Assembly (NCBI GenBank): GCA_964036155.1
Contig: OZ038422.1
Coordinates: 69,959,201-70,023,200, forward strand
Direction: 5' to 3'
DNA: 64,000 nucleotides
Source: Diploscapter coronatus
Lineage: Eukaryota; Nematoda; Chromadorea; Rhabditida; Rhabditidae
Under the pieces are notes generated by a model, which worked only from the letters and a program-made list of their open reading frames with translations, had not been told where the DNA came from and made no database searches. Position numbers and translations under genes: made by a program. Positions within the stretch are counted from its first letter, which is position 1, and the number at the start of each line of letters is the position of its first letter. Positions 44,445-57,224 of the stretch are shown here, in pieces.

Positions 44445-47400
44445 TCATTTCTTCTTCTTCAGATTCTCAGTGATGGACGTCTTCCTGCTGGCCTCGTACT
44501 TGCCCAGCTCCTCATCCGTTACTGCTATTATCGGCTCGGTCACCGTGTCGCAGGTCGAATTCCAGTGAGTGAAATCACTGAAATAATACATTTTCAGATA
44601 TTGAGTTAAAAAGTTTAGAAATTAGAAGATGCAGACTCGCACTTCATTCTCAGTCCTCAATGTATATTATATGAAATCTATCGTTGTTGTCACAAAAATA
44701 AAATTCACGCATTTTTAGATGCACCACTCGAATTGTCAATTAAAAAATAAAGGAATTATTGAAAATTCCATCTACATTAGCGTTAGAGTCGCTCGCACAA
44801 AACATTTGGATGATGAAATGTAACCTACGGCAACAAATCTGCCCACCCTGCCTTACGCATAGGAGGCGATCTGTAGACCAAATGAACATTTGTATTTGCA
44901 AAAGATTGAACATTTGAAATAATAATTCAAAAAATTGTCAACTTTCTTCAATCATTTACAACATAACTATAGGAATTGCTATCACTCGATTTATACTGTT
45001 TATCTTCACAATTTAAATCATCGGAGTTTTTTGTAATGATTCTGGTACTCGATTATTTAGACGCTTTTCATAAGAATTTTTTGATAAAAACTTAGATTTT
45101 TAAATGGGTAAAATAATTTTAGAGAATTCAGTCCAAAAATTAATTAAGCTAACGATTTCTGTGAAATATAACTCATTGTTCCAAAATGATAACTAATCAC
45201 CTTGTTTTTTTCAAGAAAGCTCAAATTGTGAAAATAAACGAGATAATATTAATAAAGAAGAATAAATTACCTGTGTTCGAGAGGCTTGCTCCAAGGCAGA
45301 TTGAGTCTTTCCTGTTCTTCCTCATCATTCTCCTCCGACTTCGTTCTGAATTTATTCAATCGTTTTTTCCTTTCATTCATTCATTCTTCTTACGTGATTC
45401 TAACGAGCGGAGGGAAGATGTAATCGACAGTTTCATTGGCGATGATGGTGTAGCTGCCCACATAGCCAACTGAGTCGGACCGTTTGACTCGGCCAGAAGG
45501 ATCGATGATCAGAATGCGCGAGAACGACACGTCCACTGCTCGGTACGATTTCACATCCTAAAATAACTATAATTATAAGTCGAGTTATAATATTTGTCAA
45601 TATAAAAATAAAAATCTAATGGAATATCCCCCCAAACTTAGCAACATTACTTCATTATTCCTTATCAAAAAGAGCATGGAAACGAACGCGTTAATTCTCA
45701 ACTACAAGAATTACTGAATAAGAAAATTTGAAATAGGCGATTTTGTCTATTCATTACCAGATTTTCAAACACAATAAATCATTGAAAAAGTAGCATCTGG
45801 AATTCTGTCAGGTAACAGATAAATTTTGAAATTTTTGGGTTGGAAAGAAAACATGATAGCAAGAGATTCGATGAAATTTTGAAATCATTTTTTGGGGATA
45901 AACTGAAGAAACTGGATATTTATACCTCATATATATATATAAGTCAGAAGAATAAACAACCAACCGTTTCTCGATTGCCGAACCCAGCATAGAATGGATT
46001 GTGAGGGAAGAGCTGTTTCAAGTCATTCAGAGCAGCGATCTTGAATTCTTCCGGTCGTCGCTCGATGACTTCCCTGTAGAAATGCACCACTTCGTTTCTA
46101 TTTATCAATTGTTTATACCTTCTGAAAGCAGTGAGAATGCTAGTCGGAGAGAGAAGAACAGGTCCGTCAGGCAGCTGCTTACTGTCCTGCGCGATGCTCT
46201 TCAGATACTGCTTGGTCGTGTGGCTTTGGCCGATTGCTCGGGACGAAAGATACACCATTTTATACCTGAAAAATATATGAACATGACAAATTTCTAGTTA
46301 TTAGGTGATAAACTTTTTTCCATAATTCGATTTATTTCCAAAAGTATAACATAAATACTCGAATGATAAATATTCGTGACGATAAAGTATAGTCGTTTGT
46401 GTGAAATTTCAGGCCACTTACCCGTTATTCTTGATTCTGGTATAGAGCTCAGCAACACCCGTATGTGCCCAAGTGCCTCCGATGGCAGGAATGACGTGAC
46501 CAAGCACATCGCTCTTCGTGATTGTTCCGTCAATGTCGGAAATCACTATCTGCTCGTACCATTTGTACAGATAAATATTGCAACTGCACCACGTGGTTCC
46601 CTGCAATGAAACTTTGGTTGAAAAAGTAGTTGAAAAGAATTTGTCGAAGAGAATTTTAACTTCCGTTTTAATTGCATTAAAAAGTAGCAGACCTGGAATC
46701 GAGTAGTGATGCTAAACCGGCATTCATTTGCACCGTAGACAAGCTGGAGAGACTTGAGTTTGGCAGAGGAAAGACGCAGAGAGCGGACATAGCGTTTCTG
46801 ACTGGTTTCATCGATGAAATCCTCCAGCAATTCGTCTTCACTTAACGGGCTGAAATCGAATTTCGTCAATTTGTTTGTTAAAGTAAAAGATAGACATTTA
46901 CATAGGAAAAGCAAGACTAAGAAAAGTACTCCTTTCTATACTATTTCGCGTGCTCTAGGTTTCCAAATAGCTACGAAAATTACTCGTGCCATTGAAAATC
47001 AAACTCACAATATTTCATCGGACGACTGACTCCTCTGTTCACTCGAGCTCCGCACTCTGCCGTGCCCGGTTCCTGGCTGTGGAGCCCTCAGTCTCTGTGA
47101 ATCGTTCAGATTCACGTTCTCCAAAGTTGGAGTCTGCAAAATAGTCATTCTCTTTATATTTACCCATGAAATTTCTAACCTTTTCCGAAGAAGGACTGGC
47201 CAGGGGAGTGATCCCATCGCTGGGGCTTTTCTCGGGAGATTCGACCATTCCGCTGGCAGAGGTGGGACTGGCTGGCTGAGACACGCCTCGCGAGGCATTC
47301 CCGCTGTCAACACTCATTCTGAAGCAAAGATGGTTTTTTTTTAGAAGTTTTGTTCATCTATGATTCTGATTCCAAAAATGGAATTCCAATGTCGAAAGAT

Positions 47401-50400
47401 TGCTGAGAATAATTTCTATTTCGAATTTCTCGAAGTTCAAAATTTCAATTGTTTTTTTTCGCAAATGCCGTAGAGAATTTAACTCGTATTTTTTGAAACA
47501 AAAACATTTGAATGGCGATAAATCAAACTTACGTAGCGGAAGGCGCCTTTCCGAGATACTTCTCGATGGCGACAGGATCGCTTTGTGCATTGGAAATGAG
47601 TTGATCGAGAGAAATGCCCTCCTGCTTCTTTTCTTCTTCCTTTGCAGGCTTGGAGGAGCGAGACCAGAACCACCAATAACTCGAGCTGTTCGACTGCAAA
47701 CTCATTATAATTCATTTCTGATTCATTTATTCAATGCTCACCTCTTGTTTCTGGGTTTCTTCCTGCTGCTTCCTCTGATTTTCCTCGCTTCTTGTCTGTG
47801 GAATCTCACCCCATTTCCAGTCCGTCACATCGTGCTGAATTCGTTTATTTCAGTAAGCTCATTATACTTTTGTGTTACCGGTTCAGGCTCATTCCTCTCC
47901 CTGTGCTTGTCGATTTCCGAATCAGACAGAGCTCCTTCAGCAATGCGTTCTGCATCCAGTTTGGAGAGGGAGGTCGAGTCGTTTGCAGCTGAGGGCGAAG
48001 GGGAGGGGGATGAACTCAGAGAAGAGGAACTCTCGTTGTCCGAGTCGTTCACCTAAACAAGAACAATTACTGAAAGTAGCTTATGAGAAAATCACCAGAA
48101 AAAATTGATGGGAAAGATGAAAATGAAAAAGCTACAAATTTTTGACACCGTATTTTGTAAGCAATGAGTTGCAAGTTTCAAATTAAGAAAACTCATCATT
48201 CACATATTAAAAATGACGTTTTCCGAAGGATGATAGAATTTTATTTCAAGTTGAATTTAGTTGATTTCGATATTTCCAAGAGTAATATAAATTGGATCTT
48301 CGCACAGCCATGAACTTGTAAAATTCTCAAACGAATGAAATAAATAAGTCAAACTCACACTGATATTTACAGGGTTGGTCAAATCGAATGTGACTTTGCT
48401 CTTCTTCCTCTCCACGTTCTCTTCAGCTTCATCGTCCGCCTCTCCATCCGCGTCTTTCTTCTTCTGCAGCTCCTTTTCTTCTTTCGCCTTCCTGCAAGTG
48501 TGTTATCACAATCTTTCATTCATTATCTATTTTATTTCTCTACCTGTAAGCCCTTCTATTCTTCCTGAATTCCTCGAAAGCATCAGTCCTTTCTTTCCTG
48601 CTGAGTTTCTCCGAAAGAGGAAAGGCAGTTTTGGAATTGGGGAAGTAGGAGTATCTAAATGGAATGAATGTCGTGTAATCTGATACCTCTTCCACAAAAG
48701 AAAAGAAAAGGCTCACTTTCTCGGAGGAGTCTTCTTCCGAACAGCGGCAATCAGGCCCATACCTTCTGTGTCAGAGACATGGCCACAGTTTGACTCGGTG
48801 ATCGACGACAAATCAGGGAGTGATCTGCAAATAAAAGTTAATTATTTTTGAAATTTTATCCTTAATAATCTTCGATCAAAAATCGAGATTTATCGCGGAA
48901 AACATATCGTTATTCTTTCAAAATAAATAACGATAAAAATGAGCTAATTGGATTTTACGAGCAGATCTCTAAATTAGACTTACAGAATAAAAGCGGTTTC
49001 TTTGCATAAGGGAAAAAGAAGATATGCTCTTTTCCTCTCGATATGACACTAGTTTTTCTGCGGGTCGAGTTTGGAGAAGTCTGTTTGCGAAATGATATAT
49101 GACGATACGCAGTAGTAATTGATAAAAAGTGAGAAAAGGAAGAATTACGACATTTGTATTATGCTAAATTCAGAGTAGCTTGTCATTTCGTCTTTACGTC
49201 ATATCCAAACTTTCATAAAATGTGGCATAATACTTTAATTTAGCAACCAAGTTCGTGATTGCTTTTTTTCTCAATGAATAAAAATACCTGTATTTTCTGT
49301 CACTGAATACAGACGAGCTGAACGGCAAAGTGCGTTTTCTCGCGACCTGACTGAGCGACTGCTCCTCTGCGTGATTGCTCGTTCCTTGTCCTGCCCCTGC
49401 CTCTTGTCCAACTCCAAATTCAGATTCATCTTCAGGCACAGTGTTCCTTCTCTGAATGAGCTCTGCTGCCTTGTTACCGGCTACTTCCTGCAGTTTCTTC
49501 GCGCTTTCAGCCAATACCTGAATTTCAATACCTCTTTTTTATTAAAATGAAATGAAACATCTACTTTATAAATAGCTAAATTTTCTTGTACAATTTCTAA
49601 TCACCTCATCGTACTACTCGTTTGTTTATGCATCGAGTTCAATTTCATTGCGTAGATTGTTTATGCCTCTTATCACTCGATCACATGTCAGAGTACATTC
49701 AATATCACCATTCTTTCATTCGTTGTTTTTCGTATTCGTTTCATTTCGAAAGTAACTAAGCGTGCATTTTCCCCGATCGCGTGGCTGTGTGCCTTTTTAC
49801 CCCCATCGATTATTTCGAAGCTGCCTATTTTAACCTCGTTCCCCTCGTTTTTCTGCCGTCAAAACACAAAACAATTGCTGTGGTGCGAAATTTGAGCTGC
49901 CTCCCTCTTTCCCCTGTCTCAGTTAGTTATGAAATGATAGGGGAAAGGGAAAGGGAAAGGAGAAGAAAAGAGAAGAGAACTGACCTGATCAGTATTGGAG
50001 TTGGTCTTCTGTTCGGGGAGTGGGGAAGTGATCAGATACTCGGGAATGCCCTGCAAATCGACATCGTTGCAAGGGAAAACGAGTGATTGATTGAATACAT
50101 TTTGCAGAGTTTAGGAATCATTTATCATTAAACAGCGAAATATTTTCGTATTGTTTTGCAAAGCTTGATTTTACATCAAATTTCACAGAACCAAGTGGTA
50201 AAACCTATGCAAAATGCTGACATTTTTAAAGTAAACAACTCGAGAAGACATCGTATTTACTGATTTCGCCTACAAAGTGGTTGACCATTTCAAGAAAGGT
50301 ACTATTTGGAATTTTTTGTACGAATCATGTGACTCTGCTTTACTTCAAATCTAGTCTCCAATGATTCATTGATAATTCTTTGTAAGATAAAATTTTCTGA

Positions 50401-50922
50401 CCGCATCATCGACCTCCTCCACGAAGAAGGCGACTCCGCTGTCCATGAGCTTCATCTTCAAATCGATCTCCTCTCCATTCACGGCAATGTCCACGTACTG
50501 CAATTCATCGTTTGAGTGCAATTCTAATGTCTATGAACTAGTACCTTGTTGAGATGATTGAAGACCCCGTATTTGCCGAATCTGACATGGAAGGGAGTGG
50601 ATTTGTATTCGCCATCTGGCTGCTCCACCACAACCACATCGATTGCTCCTGCAAGGACGAACTATTTTTGGAAACCAACAACGAATCAAGATGTATCAAT
50701 CGGACTTTGAACAATCAGTCTATTGAAAAAGTCGATCAACAAATGCAATGACTGACTGGTTGGTTATGAAAACAGACATAAATCGACAAATCAAACAAAC
50801 ATACCGGACACATTGGCGCTGTTGATTGTGCTGTAGAAATACTGAAATGGAAAGAAATTGTCTGCGAGGTCAAATTGCAAAGATACCTTGACATTCTTGA
50901 CGAGTCGATATGCATAGTCCAT
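44445..50922 (-). CDS. lpin-1: Lipin phosphatidate phosphatase
   Basis: Mg-dependent phosphatidic acid phosphatase making diacylglycerol for fat and phospholipid synthesis; lipins also act at the nuclear envelope. 21 exons, first to last: 50922-50887, 50841-50805, 50648-50545, 50497-50402, 50050-49985, 49517-49288, 48824-48717, 48654-48544, 48491-48359, 48052-47879, 47834-47742, 47693-47533, 47318-47180, 47133-47009, 46849-46693, 46600-46422, 46265-46119, 46073-45965, 45557-45394, 45345-45271, 44577-44445. The product is 858 residues. N-LIP at about 1-110 ([31 protein letters not shown]-like GVAFFVEE). The middle is acidic and Ser-rich with basic KKRK-type runs and DWKWGEIP and SYWWFWS motifs. 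C-LIP has [10 protein letters not shown], the DxDxT site [28 protein letters not shown] and [11 protein letters not shown]. Introns in the C-LIP part are longer (up to 0.8 kb). Confidence 0.95.
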
Positions 50923-52535
50923 GGCTGGCAGGCTGCTCTAGAAGGCGGACATGCAAATGGGCAGATAAATATCGAAATTTGCTGAAAAATGAAGAAATTA
51001 CATGCCAAATCGGGAAAAGGCAACGAAAATGAAATGCGCCAATTGGGTGCTGAACAGAGCAAGGAACGGGGTGGAGAGAGAGAAGGAGAAAGGGAGAGGG
51101 GGGCAGAGAAGCAGAGATGACATTTGGGAGTAGGAAGGGGAAGGGAAAAGAAGTGGAGACAAGGCCAGAGGCATTCCTTCTTCCTTTCTATAACCTCGCA
51201 GCCCAACAACCAACAGACAATCAATGCCAATGCAGGTCCGCTATGCAGATTCAGATTCTCAATCAGAAACAGATCATCTCTCAAGTAGTCAAGGATAGTC
51301 CAGGAAAACTGGATCGAATAATCGATTTATCGTCCACTTTCACTCGATTTTAGAACCTACTCGACGCATGTTCAGGAAAATCTCACGCGTGTCGAAAGAT
51401 AGTGGCACAAAACTAGTTGGCATAATGAGAAATTCACTAATTCGAAGAAAAACTAACGAGTAACGAACGAAAAAGTGGAAAACTGGGCTCTTTCATGAGT
51501 GTCTGCCTCGAAGATTTCGAAACGTGCAGTGGGCTGATCGATGAATGAAATGGGCATGGAAAGTGAAATGGGGAAGGAAAAACGAGAGGAAGTCGAAAAA
51601 ATGGAGAAACGATGAAAATCGAGCGATGGCGGAAGAAAGTAATTGCATTTTGGAGCTTGCTCTCTGACACCGACTGCCTGTCCCCTTGCCCTTCTGCTTA
51701 TCAGTTCGATCGCAATCACTTTCAGTTCCCTTCCCCCCTCGCATGCTTTATATCACTCCCCATCGCGCCATTCCCTTCCCATTTATCTTTCTGTCTCTTG
51801 TCCCTCTGTCCTCTATCATTCTGAACGTCTCTGGCCCTCTTCGCTCTTTGCATTCCTTCTCTTCAAGCCTTCAGCACCACGTGGTTTTCTAAATCGCAGG
51901 TTGTTCCTCATGGCATGGAGAGATGAAAGGCAGTGAGCGGTAAGGGGAGGGAGAGAGATGAAAAGAGACTGGAAATTTGCCAGCGGAAGGAAAAACCACG
52001 CCACCAGACAGGCCATCTCATCACACATTTACACACACACACAGAAAGACTGGCACATTTTGGCTCATGATTTTTTGGTCTCACTACTCGATTTTCAGTA
52101 CAGAAACTGCCCTGAAGATTTCTAGAACGATTCGGAAAATCACGATTCTCATTTGTGAAAATGAAGATGAGACACAATGCAATGCGTTCGGAGGATTTTC
52201 GAAATGTGATGAGCAAATATTTCATCACTTGCCTAAATTCGCCTGGACAAACCAACCGCAAATATTTATTTTCAGCTATCACAAGGACATAATAATGAAA
52301 ATGGCAGAAATAGTAGTCAATTACAATTTTATACAGACAGGAAAGAGGAAAGGTTGAGAAATTGTCGATGACAAATGAAAATTGAAAGCTAAAACATCAC
52401 AAAGATAGAAGACCAAATGCAAAGAGGAAGAGAAAGGGAAGATTCGAGAGACTGAATAAAGCTAGCTATGAGCGCAAATGAGAAAAATGTGGAAATGATT
52501 GAAAAAAGTGATGGGATCGGATCGATATTAAGGGT
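50923..52535. other. Upstream region of lipin
   Basis: 1.6 kb between the lipin start and the stop of the PAN gene. Strongly purine-rich on + at 51060-51150 and pyrimidine-rich at 51650-51860, giving long spurious open frames on both strands (for example a 182-codon - strand frame at 50736-51284). No repeat or gene recognised. Confidence 0.5.
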
Positions 52536-55500
52536 TTAACAGCCATCTCTGTTGTGGTAAACAAGCTGTCCATCGAAAGACAGGGGCCGGCCTCCGTCAA
52601 TCAGCAGAGAAGGCGAAAGGGCACAAAGTTCGCGAGACCTGCAATACCGATATATCTCATAGAGAGGAAGGAGAGAGAGAGAGAGACTTACGCATCGAAT
52701 GCAACCGCCTTGCACATCTTCCCATTCAGACATTCATCACATAATCTGTAACGATCAACGTGTTTCATTGGAAGAGAGAGGGTCCATCACTTGAAACATC
52801 GATTTTCATGTGGGGTGATCCCAATATCAGGAAATAGAGAAGAAAGTGGGGAGATAGTATCTTCTCATAATATCTATTTTATCATTCGTCACAATTTCAA
52901 GAAATTCCGATGAAATCGATGACAAGCAATGGAGATCATAAATCATTGATGATATCCTAGTCATAAAATTGATATCCAACATAATGAAACATTGATAGAG
53001 ACGAAGGTGTTTCATTAATAAAGAGTGGCACCTGCAGATATCCGTGCATTGTTCCAGAGAATATGCTTTGAGAATTCGATTTGCAGCCATTCTCCCCCCA
53101 ACTGGCGTTACTTCTCTGTAAGACGATAAATTTGCACCAATTAAAAAGTGACGAAATACTTGAAACATGATTTGATTCGAGCATCTCTCAGCTTTCTTCC
53201 ATACGATTCCGCCTGTTTAGATTCCACATTCGTGTTGTAATTGTCAATTACCTGAGGAAAGGATTACTTTACAAAATCGAGTAAAACAAATTGAAGCCGG
53301 AAATATGATCCAAAAATTATCGGAATCGGTAATGGCTTTCAGGAATTTCGAGTGAATAAATTTAGAAAAATTGTTGTTCAGTTTCGATTTTAAAATGCTA
53401 ACGTCTTTACAACTCCGGTGGTAATAGTAAATTTAATAAATTACCGCAGCATTAACAGCAGTTGTTGCCATTGTGGTTGTAGTTGTTGTCGTGGTTGCTT
53501 CTGTAGTTGGAGTCGTGAAGACATAATCGACTGTCGTCTCGACTACAGCTGCTTGATCGCTTCCATATGCAGATGTTTGTACTGGCGTCTCGACTACAGC
53601 CGCTTGGTCGCTTCCATATGCAGATTTTTGTACTGGCGTCTCAACTGCAGCTGTTTGGTCATTTCCATATGCCGATTTTTGTACTGGCGTCTCGACTACA
53701 GCCGCTTGGTCACTTCCATATGCAGATTTTTGTGGCTGACTTTCACCATATCCTGACTGTTCCAGCTAAAATCATTCAATTTGGTGATAACTTGTAAGCC
53801 ACAAAACATCACTACACAAGAGTGACAAACTATTATAAGAAAAGATATATCGTATAGTTAGAGAGCGCAAGTGGTTTCTCAAATTTGATGTTGGCAGGAT
53901 CTGAAGCTTTCAAAAATATTGTGGGACCCTTCAAATACTTTGATCAAAAAGAAAAGCCCAATTTGAAGTTATATAAACCTCTTAGCTAGGTCGTTAATCG
54001 ATCTTCCAAATCACGCAGTCTTCAAATTATCAAAATGATCATACATATATCTATGTGATGATAAACAGCTATTTGCATACCTGTACTTTATTCCCTGCTC
54101 CACTGCTATTCGGAGCCGACGATGCAGCAGCCAATTTCTGATGAGAACTTGGACCACTTTCGATGACGTCATTCGGTGAGAATTTAGAGCTTGTTGGGCT
54201 GATGCCAGGAGCTGAGAATGATATCTAAATTTAAAAAATGGATTAAGTTTCATTGAGGGGCAGAAGACCTCTTTGATAAGCTAAGAATATTGTTTAGGTT
54301 TTCATGAACTTCGTTGATTCAATCATTTGATGCAAGATAATTTTTTTTAAATCTCTTACCTTGGCCTTTCCATCCCAGCAGACATTTTCGATGTAAGTCG
54401 ATTTATCGTCGTCGATGAAAAGAGCTGGCGCATCAGCTTTGGACTGCGAAGCAATTATGCATTCCTAAATTCAATTCATTATAATTTTGCTAAGGCAATT
54501 GTTATAAGTCTTGCATAATCAATGAAGATAACTCATTTCTGGTCATAACTTTCACTTCTTCACTTTTTCATCTCTAGCATGATCTCGATGAGCCAGATTC
54601 TCAAGGGCAAAGTTGAGTGTAGAAAAAGCGAAGACTTGAGAGCTTTTTCTCCGTGACATAGCCACCAACTAGGAGGAAATAATATGACATCGATTTTCGA
54701 TGGAACACTACATTATCTAGCCTACACGCAGGTAAAATAATGTGAATAAATGAAGAATTATGTTTTCATTGCAAATTTATCTTCCATTTTTTCAAAACTT
54801 TTCAATTTTTTCATTTTCTCGCGTCGCTTGACCTTCCTTCCATTACACTATCATGAGTTACGAGCATGGATAGATCAGGCTAGAATGTTGAAATGAAAAA
54901 TTATAGAGACGAAGTAAGAAAAATCTATCTAACACAATATCAAGACTGATCGAAGTTTCAATTTTAAGAAAGAGGTCTGAATTAGAACCCAAATGACGTG
55001 ATCAAGAATCAGAATCGATATTGAAAACTCTCCGTGTTTTAAATCGCAATGTCGAAATCCTTGCTTACTATCTTCAGAAAGACAAAAGAATATTCTTTAC
55101 CTTTTCCTTTTCGTAGAACATGGCACTTTTGCAGACGATATCGCTCTTCTCCTTGCTCATTTGACACGCGTCCTGACAGGCTTTGAGACTGGCCACTTCT
55201 TGCAGTGTCTCATCCACTATTCCGATCAAAACCTGCAAACAAAACAGGAGAATACAGTTTAGTTTGAATCTCGTCTAACCTTTCCCTTTTCCGTTTTGAA
55301 GCAGCCTGCATCGCGAAATACTGCACTCCTTTTCGGAGGGGAGACTCGCTTTTTCTTCAGCTCTGGAAAAGTAAACAGACAGTTTTAGGGATAAAATCTT
55401 GCAAATGTGAATTTATCTCAATGAAACGAAATAGATAAGGGAAAAGGAAGACTTTCTTCGATAAATAGGGACCGAAATATTTCACAAAACTTGTATTTTT

Positions 55501-56251
55501 TGAAATTTTCCCAATTAAAAGGATCGATTGTGATGTAACTGAAATATTCGTGAATAAAAATAAAATTTAAAACATCATTGTTGATTGAAATATTCCACCA
55601 AAATAAACATGATTTCATGATATCAAAATCTCGCAAGCACCCGCGGATGCGCACCTCCTGAGAAGATATTCTGGTGAACAAGCATTTTTATGGATGGCTC
55701 ATCGATTCTAATAGTGATCTTTCGTGAACACTAACTTTGAAGGGGAGTTCCCTTCTATTTTTAGACTTCTTTTATGATCACTTTTTATATCCTGCCGCGT
55801 TTTGCAGAGAAGATTGCGGTCCTTACCGATAAATCCAAATGCCCAAAGTTTGCAAATGTTACCATTAATAGTGAAATTGAAGCAGGTCCTGTGATAGTAA
55901 TCAGACATCGGATTGGCGACTCGCTTGTTCTGAAAGTGGTCTGTCGAATAGAGCAGGCAGGTCGCACTTTTCGGTATATACGTGATAGATCTGAGAAATG
56001 AGGATCAGGCGAAAATTGAGTCAAAATCGAACCAACCTGCAGTAGAAAGCCTCGTTGGCCATGCAGACGACCTGACAGGCAGCCAGGGTTATCTTCGGAA
56101 TGAGCTTCTTCGGGGCTACAGCCAAAGTGCGGGATTTGGAGATGTCGAAGCACTTGGACAGGGAGAGGGATTGCGTGACTGCAATCAGAAGCAGCAGCAG
56201 CAGCCACAGCCAGGTCGTGGCAGTCATCGTGGTTCGACTGTTCCTTGGCAT
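52536..56251 (-). CDS. Secreted protein with three PAN/apple domains and a 17-residue repeat
   Basis: Predicted extracellular glycoprotein of 483 residues, function unknown. Exons, first to last: 56251-56037, 55990-55863, 55362-55280, 55232-55101, 54464-54360, 54224-54081, 53766-53455, 53251-53160, 53115-53032, 52745-52692, 52638-52536. Signal peptide: TTWLWLLLLLLIAVTQS. PAN 1 about 35-115 (CF, ACQVVCMANEAFYC, TCLLYS, TCFNF), PAN 2 about 135-225 (GCFKTE, LKACQDACQM, VCKSAMFY, ECIIAS, NVCWDG), PAN 3 in the last four exons (CF, LEQCTDICR, CDECLNGKMCKAVAF, LCALS, GC end). Between PAN 2 and PAN 3 are a Ser/Pro/Asn-rich linker, four 17-residue repeats and a poly-Thr run (EATTTTTTTTM), mucin-like and probably O-glycosylated. 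PAN domains commonly bind protein or sugar. Frame is kept across all introns. Confidence 0.88.
53535..53738 (-). repeat. Four tandem 51-base units in the PAN gene
   Basis: Units 53535-53585, 53586-53636, 53637-53687, 53688-53738 (last partly diverged). In the gene sense each encodes PVQ(K/T)SAYG(S/N)DQ(A/T)A(V/A)VET, 17 residues. Units differ by a few bases, so length polymorphism between individuals is likely. They form part of one 312-base exon. Confidence 0.9.
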
Positions 56252-57224
56252 GTTCGTGGTTCAGTCTGTCGATCTGATTTACCTTCCTGTTCCTCTCCCT
56301 TTTCCCTTCCAATTCTCTCCTTTCTCTTTCTCTCACTCTCTTCGTCGTCCTTGCTCTCCAAGAATACACCCCATTCAATGTCGAGGAACTGGTAGAATCG
56401 TGCCACTTTCCTCACAAGCAGCATTTCCTTCGCTTCCCCCTTTCCCTCTCAGTTTTCAGCTTCAAGTATTAGAGGTTGTTTTTCGAGTGCCTGATGCCTG
56501 TCCCCCAGGGCGAAGGAGGCGAAGGATAAGGCCAATTCGGTAACTCGATCAAGTCCTTCTGTCTCGTTGTTTTCTTACAACAATGCCCCCCCCCCCCTTT
56601 TACCTAACTACTCCAACCTACAACCTAACCTAGCAGTCATTTCTATATTTGTCCTTCTTTTGTGATTTGTCATGATTCATCTCATTATTATTATTATTAT
56701 TATTTCGTAGTTCAAACATTTATTCACATTTTCGTAATGTTTCTTTGCATACTTACGCCGTAATTCTAGACTCAAATAGAAAACACACGAAAATACATAA
56801 TTTCATTTTGAATCAAAAAGAAAAGAGAAAGAAAAGAACACTCAAAGAACGAAAAAGGCGTATGTCTGCTACTTTACTCAAAAACTCAATAAATCTAGGA
56901 ATCTACACTTACACTTTGAGCCTAAGCATGAGCATGGAATTGCATTTCCTCCATGTAGGGATTCTCCTGAAAATTCATCATGTCTAGAAAGTACTTTGTA
57001 AATTGTTGAAATTGTTATTTACAAGAATGAGGTGATTTTCTTATTGTAGAAAACATAATCTGTAAGCATTTGTTTTGACCATTTTTTCTATGATAGAACA
57101 TGATTTAGAATTAAAATGCTTATCATATTCCAGAATACTAGTCTCCTATTAGTCCAATGAAGTTGACCGTGAGAAAATCAAAATCAGCCCATTCTCTTTC
57201 TCGCAACTTTTTGAGACAAAAATA
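56252..57224. other. Spacer between the PAN gene and NDUFS1
   Basis: Pyrimidine-rich at 56270-56460, a run of twelve C at 56586-56597, a TTA/ATT microsatellite at 56686-56703. Otherwise nothing; the open frames here are shadows or chance. Confidence 0.5.

Noticed and set aside
47400..48056. 218-codon open frame on +
   Set aside because: Antisense to lipin exons 10-12, which are in frame on the other strand.
50736..51284. 182-codon open frame on -
   Set aside because: Pyrimidine-rich low complexity upstream of and overlapping lipin exon 1; no domain.
53418..53756. 112-codon + strand frame with Cys/Arg/Leu repeats
   Set aside because: Shadow of the 51-base repeat units; the - strand frame joins the PAN exons in phase.
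55785..56378. 197-codon frame on - and overlapping + strand frames
   Set aside because: Reads through introns of the PAN gene in the wrong frame; the signal peptide and PAN frame is the supported one.
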